Of a DNA stretch of 64,000 bases, positions 35,464 through 43,556 are shown piece after piece. The stretch comes from Sphingomonas sp. JUb134 (GTDB lineage Bacteria > Pseudomonadota > Alphaproteobacteria > Sphingomonadales > Sphingomonadaceae). Under the pieces are notes generated by a model, which saw only the letters and a program-made list of their open reading frames with translations, was not told the origin of the DNA and did no database searches. The stretch covers positions 2,566,501 through 2,630,500 of the forward strand of contig NZ_SLYP02000001.1 of the NCBI RefSeq assembly GCF_004341505.2. The letters run 5' to 3'. Numbering within the stretch: position 1 is the stretch's first letter; each line of letters begins with the position of its first letter. The position numbers and the translations under genes are program-made.

Positions 35464-36852
35464 ATGGCCAATCGCTCGCAACCCAATCCGTCGCCCGTCC
35501 CCTATCGGCCCGAACAGGCGATCCTGGAGCTTGGGCCTGAATTCTACGATCCCGTTGCGGCGGCGGACTTTCCCAAGACGATCCTGCGGTTCCGCAACGA
35601 TCGTGCGGCGGCGAGCGTCGGGCTCGAGACGCTCGACGATGCCGAATGGATCGCGCATTTCGGGCGCTTCCAGCCATTGGCCGACAACCTGCAGACGCCG
35701 CTGGCGCTGCGCTACCACGGCCACCAGTTCCGGTCGTACAACCCGGACCTGGGCGACGGGCGCGGCTTCCTGTTCGCGCAGATGCGGGACGACCGCGACC
35801 GGTTGATGGACCTGGGCACCAAGGGATCGGGGCAGACGCCGTGGAGCCGGTTCGGCGACGGGCGGCTGACGCTGAAGGGCGCGGTTCGCGAGATCCTGGC
35901 GACCGAAATGCTGGAGGCGTTGGGCGTCGAGACCAGCCGTACCTTCTCGGTGATCGAGACCGGCGAGGAACTGACACGGGGCGACGAGCCCTCCCCCACC
36001 CGCTCTGCGGTGATGGTGCGGCTGAGCCACGGGCATATCCGCATCGGCACCTTCCAACGGCTCGCCTACCACCAGGACGCGGACTCAATGGAGCGGCTGG
36101 TCGGCTATGTGCTGCGCCACTTCTATCGCGAGGAACCGGGCGAGGATGGTCCGGTACGACTGCTCGACCATGTGGTCAGCCGCACCGCTCGGCTGGCCGG
36201 GCAGTATATGGCGGCGAGCTTCGTCCATGGCGTGCTCAACACCGACAACATCAACGTGTCGGGCGAGAGCTTCGACTATGGCCCGTGGCGCTTCGCCCAG
36301 ACGTGGGACCCGGCGTTCACGGCCGCCTATTTCGACCATGCCGGGCTCTACGCCTTCGGGCGCCAGCCGGAGGCGATCTATTGGGATGCGATGCAGCTGG
36401 CGGTGTCGCTGCGCACGCTGGTGGATTCCGAGCCGCTGATCGCGGTGCTGGAGGAGTTCGCGCCGCGCTACCAGGAGGCGGTGCGCCAGGCGATGCTGTG
36501 GCGGCTGGGCGTGACGCCGCGCGGAGAGACCGAGGATCGCACGCTCGTCGGGCAGATGGAGCTTGCCCTGCGGGAGACGAGCGCGCCGGTGGACGCCTTC
36601 TTCCACGACGCGTTCGGGGGCACGCTGCCGGACGAGCCCCGCTATGGCGAGGCCTTTGCCGCGGTGCGCGCGGCGCTCGCGGGCTATGCGCCGCGCAAGC
36701 CGCGCGACCATCCGCATTGGGACGCGGCGCCGTGCAAGCTCTCGATCGAGGAAGTGGAAGCGATCTGGGCGCCGATCGCCGAGGCGGACGACTGGTCGGT
36801 GCTCCATGACAAGGTGGCGCAGATCCGGCAGCTGGGCGAGGCGCTGCGCTAG
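35464..36852 (+). CDS. selO: Protein adenylyltransferase SelO (YdiU/UPF0061)
   Basis: A 462-residue pseudokinase-fold enzyme that transfers AMP to Ser, Thr or Tyr of target proteins, linked to redox stress. Key motifs are LALRYHGHQFRSYNPDLGDG, DLGTKGSGQTPWSR (nucleotide site), SRTFSVIETGEEL, FVHGVLNTDNINVSGE (metal-binding Asn) and the following DYGPWRF, with the conserved Asp in SFDYGP. It lacks the C-terminal redox Cys motif of longer SelO proteins. No Shine-Dalgarno sequence precedes the ATG at 35464, and the opposite gene begins 18 bp away, so it could be leaderless. Confidence 0.93.
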   Translation: MANRSQPNPSPVPYRPEQAILELGPEFYDPVAAADFPKTILRFRNDRAAASVGLETLDDAEWIAHFGRFQPLADNLQTPLALRYHGHQFRSYNPDLGDGRGFLFAQMRDDRDRLMDLGTKGSGQTPWSRFGDGRLTLKGAVREILATEMLEALGVETSRTFSVIETGEELTRGDEPSPTRSAVMVRLSHGHIRIGTFQRLAYHQDADSMERLVGYVLRHFYREEPGEDGPVRLLDHVVSRTARLAGQYMAASFVHGVLNTDNINVSGESFDYGPWRFAQTWDPAFTAAYFDHAGLYAFGRQPEAIYWDAMQLAVSLRTLVDSEPLIAVLEEFAPRYQEAVRQAMLWRLGVTPRGETEDRTLVGQMELALRETSAPVDAFFHDAFGGTLPDEPRYGEAFAAVRAALAGYAPRKPRDHPHWDAAPCKLSIEEVEAIWAPIAEADDWSVLHDKVAQIRQLGEALR

Positions 36853-36931
36853 GCGCGGCGCCCGGGCTGGCGAACTGGCGTCGGCCGCAGCTTTGGGGCA
36901 CACAGGTTCTCGCGCTTCACCACGAGGGCCA

Positions 36932-38347
36932 ATGAGCGACATCGAACTCGTCTCGACCGAACCCGCGACCGGCGCCTTTCTGTGGCGCGGCGCCTGCGGC
37001 AACGTCGACGCGGAAGTCACCGAGGCGCGGGCGAGCTGGCCGGCCTGGGCAGCGCAGCCCCTGTCCTATCGCGCGGAAGCCTTGCGCCGCTTCGCCAACG
37101 TAGTGCGTGCGCGTGGGGAGGACTTCGCCGACCTGATCGCGCGCGAGACCGGCAAGCCGCTGTGGGAAGCACGCGGCGAGGTGGAAGCGGTGATGGCGAA
37201 GGTCGACACCTCGATCTCCGCCTTTGCCGAGCGCACCGGGCAGCGCCGGCTCGACGCGCAGATGGGTTCGCGCCTTGCGCTGCGGCACAAGCCGCACGGG
37301 GTGCTGGCGGTGCTGGCGCCGTACAATCTGCCTGCCGACATTCCCAACGGCCACATCGTGCCCGCGCTGCTGGCGGGCAATGCGGTGGTGTTCAAGCCTT
37401 CGGAAAAGACGCCGGCGACCGGCGCCTTCCTGGTCGACTGCTATCGCGCGGCGGGCATTCCGGAAGGCTGCGTGCGGCTGCTGATCGGCGGGCCGGAGAC
37501 CGGCCGGGCGCTGTCGGAGCACCCGCTGATCGACGGGCTGCTGTTCACCGGATCGGCGCGCACCGGCCTTGCCCTCAACCGCCGCTTTGCCGAGCATCCG
37601 GAGAAGATCCTGGCGCTGGAGATGGGCGGCAACAATCCCATCCTGGTGTGGGACACGCCCGATCTCTACACGGCCGCGGTGCTGGTGGTGCAATCCGCCT
37701 TCCTGGGCGCGGGGCAGCGCTGCACCGCCGCGCGCCGGTTGATCGTCGACCAGCGGCTTGCCGATCCGCTGCTGGAACAGATCAATGCGCTGATCGACCG
37801 GATGATCATCGACGCGCCCCATGCCGATCCCGCCCCGTTCATGGGCCCGATGATCGACAATGATGCCGCCGATCGCCTCACCGAGCGGTTCCTGAACCTG
37901 TCGGGCAAGGGCGGCCGCCCGATCCGCTACCTGGAGCGGCCGGTCGAGGGGCGTCCCTTCGTCACCCCCGCATTGGTGGACATGACCGAGGCGGGCGAAC
38001 GCCCGGACGCCGAGTTCTTCGGGCCGCTGCTCCAGGTCATCCGCGCCGAAAGCTTCGAGGCCGCGGTCGCGGAGGCGAACAACACCCGCTACGGCCTGTG
38101 CGCCGCGCTCGTGAGCCAGGACCCCAGGCGCTACGACGCCTTTTGGGCGAACATCCGAGCCGGCGTCATCAACTGGAACCGGCCGACCACCGGCACCTCG
38201 CCAAAGGCGCCGTTCGGGGGCCTGGGCTGGTCCGGCAACCATCGGCCCGGCGCCTTCTACGCAGCGGATTACTGCGCCTATCCGGTGGCGTCGTCGGAGG
38301 CCGAGCAGGCGCGCGCGTCTATCGGCGTCGGGTTGCGCGACGGCTGA
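36932..38347 (+). CDS. astD: N-succinylglutamate 5-semialdehyde dehydrogenase
   Basis: A 471-residue aldehyde dehydrogenase. It resembles AstD of the arginine succinyltransferase pathway: the start VSTEPATGAFLWRG, PHGVLAVLAPYNLPADIPNG, VFKPSEKTPATGA, the catalytic Glu in LALEMGGNNP and the Cys in GAGQRCTAARR. The NWNRPTTG and GGLGWSGNHRP stretch near the end is AstD-specific. It would oxidise succinylglutamate semialdehyde with NAD+. No astA, astB, astC or astE is in the window, so the rest of the pathway, if present, is elsewhere. GAGGG precedes the ATG. Confidence 0.87.
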   Translation: MSDIELVSTEPATGAFLWRGACGNVDAEVTEARASWPAWAAQPLSYRAEALRRFANVVRARGEDFADLIARETGKPLWEARGEVEAVMAKVDTSISAFAERTGQRRLDAQMGSRLALRHKPHGVLAVLAPYNLPADIPNGHIVPALLAGNAVVFKPSEKTPATGAFLVDCYRAAGIPEGCVRLLIGGPETGRALSEHPLIDGLLFTGSARTGLALNRRFAEHPEKILALEMGGNNPILVWDTPDLYTAAVLVVQSAFLGAGQRCTAARRLIVDQRLADPLLEQINALIDRMIIDAPHADPAPFMGPMIDNDAADRLTERFLNLSGKGGRPIRYLERPVEGRPFVTPALVDMTEAGERPDAEFFGPLLQVIRAESFEAAVAEANNTRYGLCAALVSQDPRRYDAFWANIRAGVINWNRPTTGTSPKAPFGGLGWSGNHRPGAFYAADYCAYPVASSEAEQARASIGVGLRDG

Positions 38348-38431
38348 GCGCAAGGCTCGCAAAGTTTCGCTAGGGACAGGCGAAGCAAGGGTGGCGTTGC
38401 GGCCGCGCGCGCGAACCGCCATCTGCCCAGC

Positions 38432-39220
38432 ATGCCGACGCTACTCGATCCGCACGCGCGTGGGCGCGTCATCCTGGTGGGCGCAGGACCCGGCGATCCG
38501 GGCCTGCTGACGGTGCGTGCAGTGGAGGCGCTGAAAAGCGCCGACGTGGTGGTGCACGACGGGCTGGTGGACGCGCGGGTGCTCGACATCGCCCCCGCCG
38601 CCGCCCAGCGCATCTCCGTCGCCAAGCGCCGTTCGCGCCACACGCTGCCGCAGGAATCGATCAACGCGCTGATCGTCGCGCATGTGAAGACCGGTGCCAT
38701 TGTCGTGCGGCTGAAGGGCGGCGATCCGTTCATCTTCGGCCGCGGCGGCGAGGAAGTGGAAGCGGTACGTGCCGCAGGCCTGCCGGTGGAGGTGATCCCC
38801 GGCGTGTCGGCAGCGCTTGGCTGTGCGGCGGGCGCGATGCTGCCGCTCACCCATCGCGACTGGTCTTCGGCGGTGAGCTTCGTCGCCGGCCAGTGCAAGG
38901 GGCTGACCGACCAGGACTGGTCGGGGCTGGCCGGCAAGGGCCGCACGCTGGTGATCTACATGGGCGTCGCCACGGCCGAGGCGATCGCGGACAAGCTGAT
39001 GGCCGACGGTGTCGCGCCGGACATGCCCGTGGCGGTGCTGGAGCGCGGGACGCTGCCGGGCGCACGCGCGCTGCGCACGTTGCTGGCGGATCTCGGCCCG
39101 ATGGTCGGGCGCGAGGGCGTGCAGAGCCCGGCGGTGATCGTGGTGGGCGAAGTGGTCCAGCTGGCGGATGCAGAGGACAAGCTGGGCGCCTGGGCGACCG
39201 CAGCGGAGGCAATGGCGTGA
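38432..39220 (+). CDS. cobA: Uroporphyrinogen-III C-methyltransferase
   Basis: A 262-residue SAM-dependent enzyme that makes precorrin-2, the precursor of siroheme. Motifs: VILVGAGPGDPGLLTVRA at the start, VVHDGLVD, VRLKGGDPFIFGRGGEE, VIPGVSAALGCAAGA and THRDW. It is the first gene of the sulfite reduction operon, supplying siroheme to the sulfite reductase two genes on. Its stop overlaps the GTG of the DUF2849 gene. The precorrin-2 dehydrogenase/ferrochelatase part is not fused here. Confidence 0.94.
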   Translation: MPTLLDPHARGRVILVGAGPGDPGLLTVRAVEALKSADVVVHDGLVDARVLDIAPAAAQRISVAKRRSRHTLPQESINALIVAHVKTGAIVVRLKGGDPFIFGRGGEEVEAVRAAGLPVEVIPGVSAALGCAAGAMLPLTHRDWSSAVSFVAGQCKGLTDQDWSGLAGKGRTLVIYMGVATAEAIADKLMADGVAPDMPVAVLERGTLPGARALRTLLADLGPMVGREGVQSPAVIVVGEVVQLADAEDKLGAWATAAEAMA

Positions 39221-39513
39221 AGATCCTGACGGGCAATGATCTGGCGAGCGGCGACGTGGTGTGGTGGACCGGCAATGGCTGGTCCCGGCACCTGGAGGAC
39301 GCGGTGGACGTCGGCAGCAATGGCGAGGCGATCGCCCATGTCGAGGAAGCCGCGCTGCGCGTGAACGTGCCTTACGTGATCGACGCGGAAGCGACCGCGG
39401 AAGGCCCCCGCCCCGCCCATATCAAGGACCGCATCCGGGCGCTCGGCCCGACGGTGCGGCCCGACCTGACGCTGAAGCCTGCCGATCCCGATGCGGGAAG
39501 CTGGGTGATCTGA
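39217..39513 (+). CDS. DUF2849 protein of the sulfite reduction operon
   Basis: A 98-residue protein starting at GTG that overlaps the SUMT stop (GTGA). It begins VKILTGNDLASGDVVWWTG and contains YVIDAEATAEGPRPAHIKDR, matching DUF2849. In alphaproteobacteria this gene is typically found between cobA and the sulfite reductase gene, so a helper role in sulfite reduction is inferred; no mechanism is known to me. Cytoplasmic. Confidence 0.88.
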   Translation: MKILTGNDLASGDVVWWTGNGWSRHLEDAVDVGSNGEAIAHVEEAALRVNVPYVIDAEATAEGPRPAHIKDRIRALGPTVRPDLTLKPADPDAGSWVI

Positions 39514-39574
39514 ACAACTGCCGCGGCGCCAACTGGCGCGCGATCCCGGCGGATGCCGGTGTGACGAGGGTAGC

Positions 39575-41206
39575 ATGTACAAGTACGACGAATATGACCG
39601 CTCCATCGTCGAGGGCCGGATCGCCGAGTTCAGCGATCAGGTCGCACGGCGCCTGTCGGGCCAGATCACCGAGGACCAGTTCAAGCCGCTGCGGCTGATG
39701 AACGGGCTCTACCTCCAGCTGCACGCCTATATGCTGCGGGTCGCCGTCCCCTATGGCACGATGGACAGCCGCCAGATGCGGATGCTGGGCCATATCGCGC
39801 GGACCTATGATCGCGGCTACGGCCACTTCACCACGCGCCAGAACCTGCAGTTCAACTGGATCAAGCTGGAGGATACGCCCGCGATCCTGCGCGAGCTGGC
39901 GACCGTCGAGATGCATGCCATCCAGACCAGCGGCAACTGCATCCGCAACATCTCGTCGGACCAGTACGCCGGTGCCGCCGCCGACGAGGTGACGGACCCG
40001 CGCCCCTGGGCGGAGCTGCTGCGCCAGTGGTCGACCTTCCACCCCGAGTTCACCTACCTGCCGCGCAAGTTCAAGATCGCGGTGATCGCGGCCGACGAGG
40101 ATCGCGCGGCGATGCGGCTGCACGACATCGGGCTGCAGATCGTGGAGCGCGACGGCAAGCTGGGCGCGGCGGTGTATGTGGGCGGCGGCATGGGCCGGAC
40201 GCCGATGATCGCCTCGCTGATCCGCGACTTCGTGCCGTTCGAGGATTTCGTCAGCTATTTGGAGGCGTGCCTGCGGGTCTACAATCGCTACGGACGGCGC
40301 GACAACATCTACAAGGCGCGGATCAAGATCCTGCTCCACGAGATCGGCGCCGACGAATATCGCCGCCAGGTGGAGGAAGAGTTCGTGGCGGTGAAGGCGC
40401 TGGGGATCGACCCGCCGCAGGCCGAGTTCGACCGCATCGCCGCGCATTTCGCGCCGCCCCCGTTCGAGGAAGGCCTGTCGGACGAGCTCGACCGCAGCGA
40501 TCCCGACTTCGCGGTGTGGCTCGACCAGAACGTCAAGGCGCACAAGCAGCCGGGCTATGCGATCGTCAACATCAGCCTGAAGCCGACGAAGGGCATTCCG
40601 GGCGACGCCACGGCCGACCAGATCGACCGCATGGCCGCGCTTGCCGAGCGCTACAGCTTCGACGAGCTGCGCGTGACCCATGCGCAGAACATCGTCCTTC
40701 CGCATGTCCGCAAGGCGGACCTCTATGCCGTGTGGCAGCAGCTGGTGGAGGCGGGTCTCGCCGAGGCGAACCTGGACCTGATCGGCGACATCATCGCCTG
40801 CCCGGGGCTCGATTATTGCAGCCTCGCCAATGCGCGCTCGATCCCGCTCGCGCAGAAGATCGCCGGACGCTTCGCCGACCTGGGCCGCCAGCGCGACTTG
40901 GGCGAGCTGAAGCTCAAGATCTCGGGCTGCATCAACGCCTGCGGCCACCATCATGCCGGGCACATCGGCATCCTGGGCGTGGACCGGAAGGGTACGGAGA
41001 ATTTCCAGCTGCTGCTGGGCGGATCGGGTGCGGAGGACGTGAGCCTGGGCAAGATCACGGGCCCCGGCTTTTCCGAGGACGGCGTGGTCGACGCGATCGA
41101 GCGCGTGACCGACCGCTATCTTGCCGAGCGCCAGGAGGGCGAGCGCTTCGTCGACACTTATCGGCGCATCGGCATGGAGCCGTTCAAGGAGGCGATCTAT
41201 GGCTGA
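39575..41206 (+). CDS. cysI: Siroheme sulfite/nitrite reductase (assimilatory, likely sulfite)
   Basis: A 543-residue siroheme and [4Fe-4S] reductase. The cluster cysteines are in ACPGLDYCSLAN and SGCINACGHHHAG, the siroheme-binding surround includes GYGHFTTRQNLQFNW, and the ferredoxin-like half-domains repeat before and after. The operon with SUMT and CysH argues for sulfite to sulfide rather than nitrite reduction. No CysJ flavoprotein gene is adjacent, so the electron donor may be ferredoxin. It overlaps the DUF934 start by 8 bp. Confidence 0.9.
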   Translation: MYKYDEYDRSIVEGRIAEFSDQVARRLSGQITEDQFKPLRLMNGLYLQLHAYMLRVAVPYGTMDSRQMRMLGHIARTYDRGYGHFTTRQNLQFNWIKLEDTPAILRELATVEMHAIQTSGNCIRNISSDQYAGAAADEVTDPRPWAELLRQWSTFHPEFTYLPRKFKIAVIAADEDRAAMRLHDIGLQIVERDGKLGAAVYVGGGMGRTPMIASLIRDFVPFEDFVSYLEACLRVYNRYGRRDNIYKARIKILLHEIGADEYRRQVEEEFVAVKALGIDPPQAEFDRIAAHFAPPPFEEGLSDELDRSDPDFAVWLDQNVKAHKQPGYAIVNISLKPTKGIPGDATADQIDRMAALAERYSFDELRVTHAQNIVLPHVRKADLYAVWQQLVEAGLAEANLDLIGDIIACPGLDYCSLANARSIPLAQKIAGRFADLGRQRDLGELKLKISGCINACGHHHAGHIGILGVDRKGTENFQLLLGGSGAEDVSLGKITGPGFSEDGVVDAIERVTDRYLAERQEGERFVDTYRRIGMEPFKEAIYG

Positions 41207-41654
41207 GCTGACCACCAATCCGGCCGACGCCGGCTTCCTGCGCTTTCGCGACGATGCCCCGCATGACGAGCCGGCGGTGACGCTGGACGCGTTCCTGGGC
41301 CAGTCCAACGCCACGGCGGTGCGGCTGGAGGCGGGCGACGATGCGCGGGCGCTGCTCCCCTATCTCGACCGAATCGCGCTGGTGGAAGTGAGCTTCCCCA
41401 AGTTCCGCGACGGGCGCGGCTATTCGTCGGCGCGGGTGCTGCGCGAGGCAGGGTACGAGGGCGAGCTGCGTGCACAGGGCGACGTGCTGGTCGACCAGCT
41501 GCTGCCGATGCGACGGTGCGGGTTCGACAGCTTCGCGCCCGAGGCGCCGATCGATCGGGCGACGGCGGAGGCAGCGCTGAGCCGCTACGCGCACTTCTAC
41601 CAGCGGGCGGCCGATCCGGTGCAACCGGTGTGGAAACTGCGTCATGGGCAATAG
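41199..41654 (+). CDS. DUF934 protein of the sulfite reduction operon
   Basis: A 151-residue protein with the DUF934 core FPKFRDGRGYSSARVLREAGY and GDVLVDQLLPMRRCGFDSF. These proteins are encoded with sulfite reductase and CysH in many proteobacteria and are presumed accessory factors in sulfur assimilation. The ATG overlaps the reductase stop, and the 3' end overlaps the cysH start by 11 bp, so the three are tightly coupled. Confidence 0.9.
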   Translation: MAELTTNPADAGFLRFRDDAPHDEPAVTLDAFLGQSNATAVRLEAGDDARALLPYLDRIALVEVSFPKFRDGRGYSSARVLREAGYEGELRAQGDVLVDQLLPMRRCGFDSFAPEAPIDRATAEAALSRYAHFYQRAADPVQPVWKLRHGQ

Positions 41655-42411
41655 CGCGCTGCGCATCATCGACCGGCTGGACGTCGCACCCCGCTTCACG
41701 CTGGCGGATGCGGCGCAGCTGAACGAGCGGTTCCGGGGCGTCGACACGCAGGAGATGCTGCGCGTGGCGCTCGGCGAAGGGCTGCTGGGCGAAGTGGCGG
41801 TGGTGTCGTCGTTCGGGGCGGAGTCGGCGGCGCTGCTGCACCTGGTGGCGAGCGTCGACCGGTCGGTGCCGGTGCTGTTCCTCGATACCGGCAAGCATTT
41901 TGCCGAGACGATCGCCTATCGCGACGAACTGGTGCGCTTCCTGGGGCTCACCGACCTGCGCATTCTCCAGCCCGATGCCGAGCGGCTGGCGGCGCGCGAC
42001 GAGAGCGGGTTGCGCTGGTCCTACGATCCCGACGGCTGCTGCGAGATCCGCAAGGTCGAGCCGCTCGCCCGCGGGCTCGCCGGGTTCGACGCGAGCTTCA
42101 CCGGGCGCAAGGCGTTCCAGGCGGCGACGCGCGCGAACCTGCCGCGCTTCGAGCTGGATGGCGACCGGCTGAAGGTGAACCCGCTGATCACCTGGTCCAA
42201 GGAAGAGCTCGACGCCTATTTCGCCGCGCACGACCTGCCGGTGACCCCGCTGGTGGCGATGGGCTATCCGTCGATCGGCTGCCAGCCGTGCACCAACAAG
42301 GTAGCGCCGGGCGAAGACCCGCGCTCCGGCCGCTGGAGCGGCTGGAACAAGACCGAATGCGGGATCCACACCCCCATTCCCGACGGCGACCCCAACCAGC
42401 CCGTCTTCTGA
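41644..42411 (+). CDS. cysH: [4Fe-4S] phosphoadenylyl/adenylyl-sulfate reductase
   Basis: A 255-residue enzyme that reduces activated sulfate to sulfite. SSFGAESAALLHLVA is the ATP-pyrophosphatase-like P-loop, CCEIRKVEPL and GCQPCTNKV supply the four cluster cysteines, and the C-terminal TECGIH has the catalytic Cys. The CC..CxxC set indicates the iron-sulfur class usually specific for APS rather than PAPS. Last gene of the operon. A 779-bp non-coding region follows. Confidence 0.93.
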   Translation: MGNSALRIIDRLDVAPRFTLADAAQLNERFRGVDTQEMLRVALGEGLLGEVAVVSSFGAESAALLHLVASVDRSVPVLFLDTGKHFAETIAYRDELVRFLGLTDLRILQPDAERLAARDESGLRWSYDPDGCCEIRKVEPLARGLAGFDASFTGRKAFQAATRANLPRFELDGDRLKVNPLITWSKEELDAYFAAHDLPVTPLVAMGYPSIGCQPCTNKVAPGEDPRSGRWSGWNKTECGIHTPIPDGDPNQPVF

Positions 42412-42564
42412 CCGGCCGCGGCTTAGCCGCGCTGCGTCTCCCCCTCGCGCCCTCGGTGCTCTTGCCAAAGCGGGAGACCGGGGGCGTTTGCGTATCGCCC
42501 TGGAAGTCTGGCGCTCTCGTGGTTGCGGGAGGGCTTTTGCGCGCCTGGGGCATGTGGGCGGGGC

Positions 42565-42776
42565 TGTGGATAAGTTGTTGGCGGGCGGTGGGTGGGGCGT
42601 TGGCTCGGGGTGGATCGGGCCTTGAATGTGGCGGTGGACAGGCTGTGGGCAGCTTGTGGACGGTATGTGGACAGGATGTGCAAGGGGCTGTGGATAAGCT
42701 GTGGATAGTGCGTGCATGAATACGTGCACCGATCGGTGAATGGTCGCTTCACAAGCTGTGGATAAGTTGTGGAGGG
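42565..42776 (+). other. Cluster of DnaA-box-like sequences (candidate replication or titration locus)
   Basis: Within 212 bp, all on one strand, there are three perfect TGTGGATAA boxes (42565-42573, 42689-42697, 42757-42765) and five near matches: TGTGGGCAG 42644-42652, TGTGGACGG 42655-42663, TGTGGACAG 42666-42674, TGTGGATAG 42700-42708 and TGTGGAGGG 42768-42776. A 12-bp palindrome CACCGATCGGTG lies at 42727-42738. No gene is seen between cysH and the DUF3088 gene (42412-43190). There is no obvious AT-rich unwinding element, so this could be oriC, a DnaA titration site, or a regulatory cluster. Confidence 0.6.
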
Positions 42777-42957
42777 ATACCACCGCAGCGGTCGAGAATT
42801 GCCGGTGATTGTGGCGCAGCCGACGGATGTCACAAGCGAGAAGGCGTAGCCCGGCAAAGGTCCGAACCAGTTGGGAGGATGGTGTGGGGGCGCGCGGACT
42901 TCGACAACACCGCGCCTGATCCCCGGTTTCAGGGACCTTCGCCCAGACCCTCGCCGT

Positions 42958-43042
42958 GCTCCTGCGCAGGCAGGAGCCCAGGGTTCTGGAACGCCGCAAG
43001 CGGTTGTTCTGCTTGGCCCTGGATTCCTGCTTGCGCAGGAAT
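42958..43042. repeat. Paired hairpin repeat (composite element A)
   Basis: Hairpin 1 at 42958-42977 (GCTCCTGC, loop, GCAGGAGC, then CCAGGG) and hairpin 2 at 43023-43042 (ATTCCTGC, loop, GCAGGAAT), joined by a 45-bp linker ending TCTGCTTGGCCCTGGAT. The same architecture and the same 17-bp linker motif recur at 46942-47025. It lies between the DnaA-box cluster and the DUF3088 gene. Confidence 0.8.
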
Positions 43043-43132
43043 ACGGCGGGATCGGGGAGCTGTTGTGGGTTTCGCAGCAGTCCCGTTGGAGGGCGGCCGG
43101 AACGGTGGTGCGCCTACGCCCGATGGCGCCGC

Positions 43133-43162
43133 AACTGGGCCCCCGGTCTTCGCCGGGGTACG
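43133..43162. repeat. Hairpin repeat of the CCCCGG..CCGGGG type
   Basis: AACTGGGC followed by CCCCGG-T-CTTC-G-CCGGGG-TACG. Near-identical to the element at 46868-46896, differing in the stem next to the loop. It lies 28 bp from the 3' end of the DUF3088 gene. Confidence 0.75.
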
Positions 43163-43190
43163 TGGTATATGAGGGTGGCGCCGTCGCGGG

Positions 43191-43556
43191 TTACGGGTGC
43201 CGGCGCGGGATGCCGTGCCGCGCCGCCAGCGCCTCCAGGATCGCGTCGCGGGTGCCGGCGAAGCGCAGGCCGTTCGCCTCACCGGTCGCGAGCGCCGCGG
43301 GCGCATCGTCGGCCAGGATCAGCAGGGGAAGCGACTGGTGCGCCTCCCCTACCAGCGCGACTACCCGCCCGCGCGGGCGGGCCCAGGCGACGTGCTCGAT
43401 GTCGAGGCGCTCGCGTAAGCCTGGATAGGCGGCGAGGACGCCTTCGATCACGATGCAGTCGAAGCAGAAATAATGCGCGTCCGGGTAGGCAGTATCGGTG
43501 CTTGCCGGGTCGATCAGGATCAGCCGGTCGCGCGTGCCCTGCCCCGCCTCACTCAT
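43191..43556 (-). CDS. DUF3088 protein
   Basis: A 121-residue protein with the DUF3088 features RDRLILIDPASTDTAYPDAH, YFCFDCIVIEGVLAAYPGL, ARPRGRVVALVGEAHQSLPLL and ADDAPAAL, a thioredoxin-like fold with a CxxC-like FCFDC. Function unknown. ATG at 43556 overlaps the dnaB stop by 8 bp, so it is translated from the dnaB transcript. The coupling to a replicative helicase is probably incidental. Confidence 0.82.
   Translation of the reverse strand: MSEAGQGTRDRLILIDPASTDTAYPDAHYFCFDCIVIEGVLAAYPGLRERLDIEHVAWARPRGRVVALVGEAHQSLPLLILADDAPAALATGEANGLRFAGTRDAILEALAARHGIPRRHP

Noticed and set aside
42423..42857. Minus-strand open frame across the DnaA-box cluster
   Set aside because: Its Pro/Ser/Thr/His-rich translation reflects the repeated TTATCCACA sequence; no ribosome-binding site and no family resemblance.
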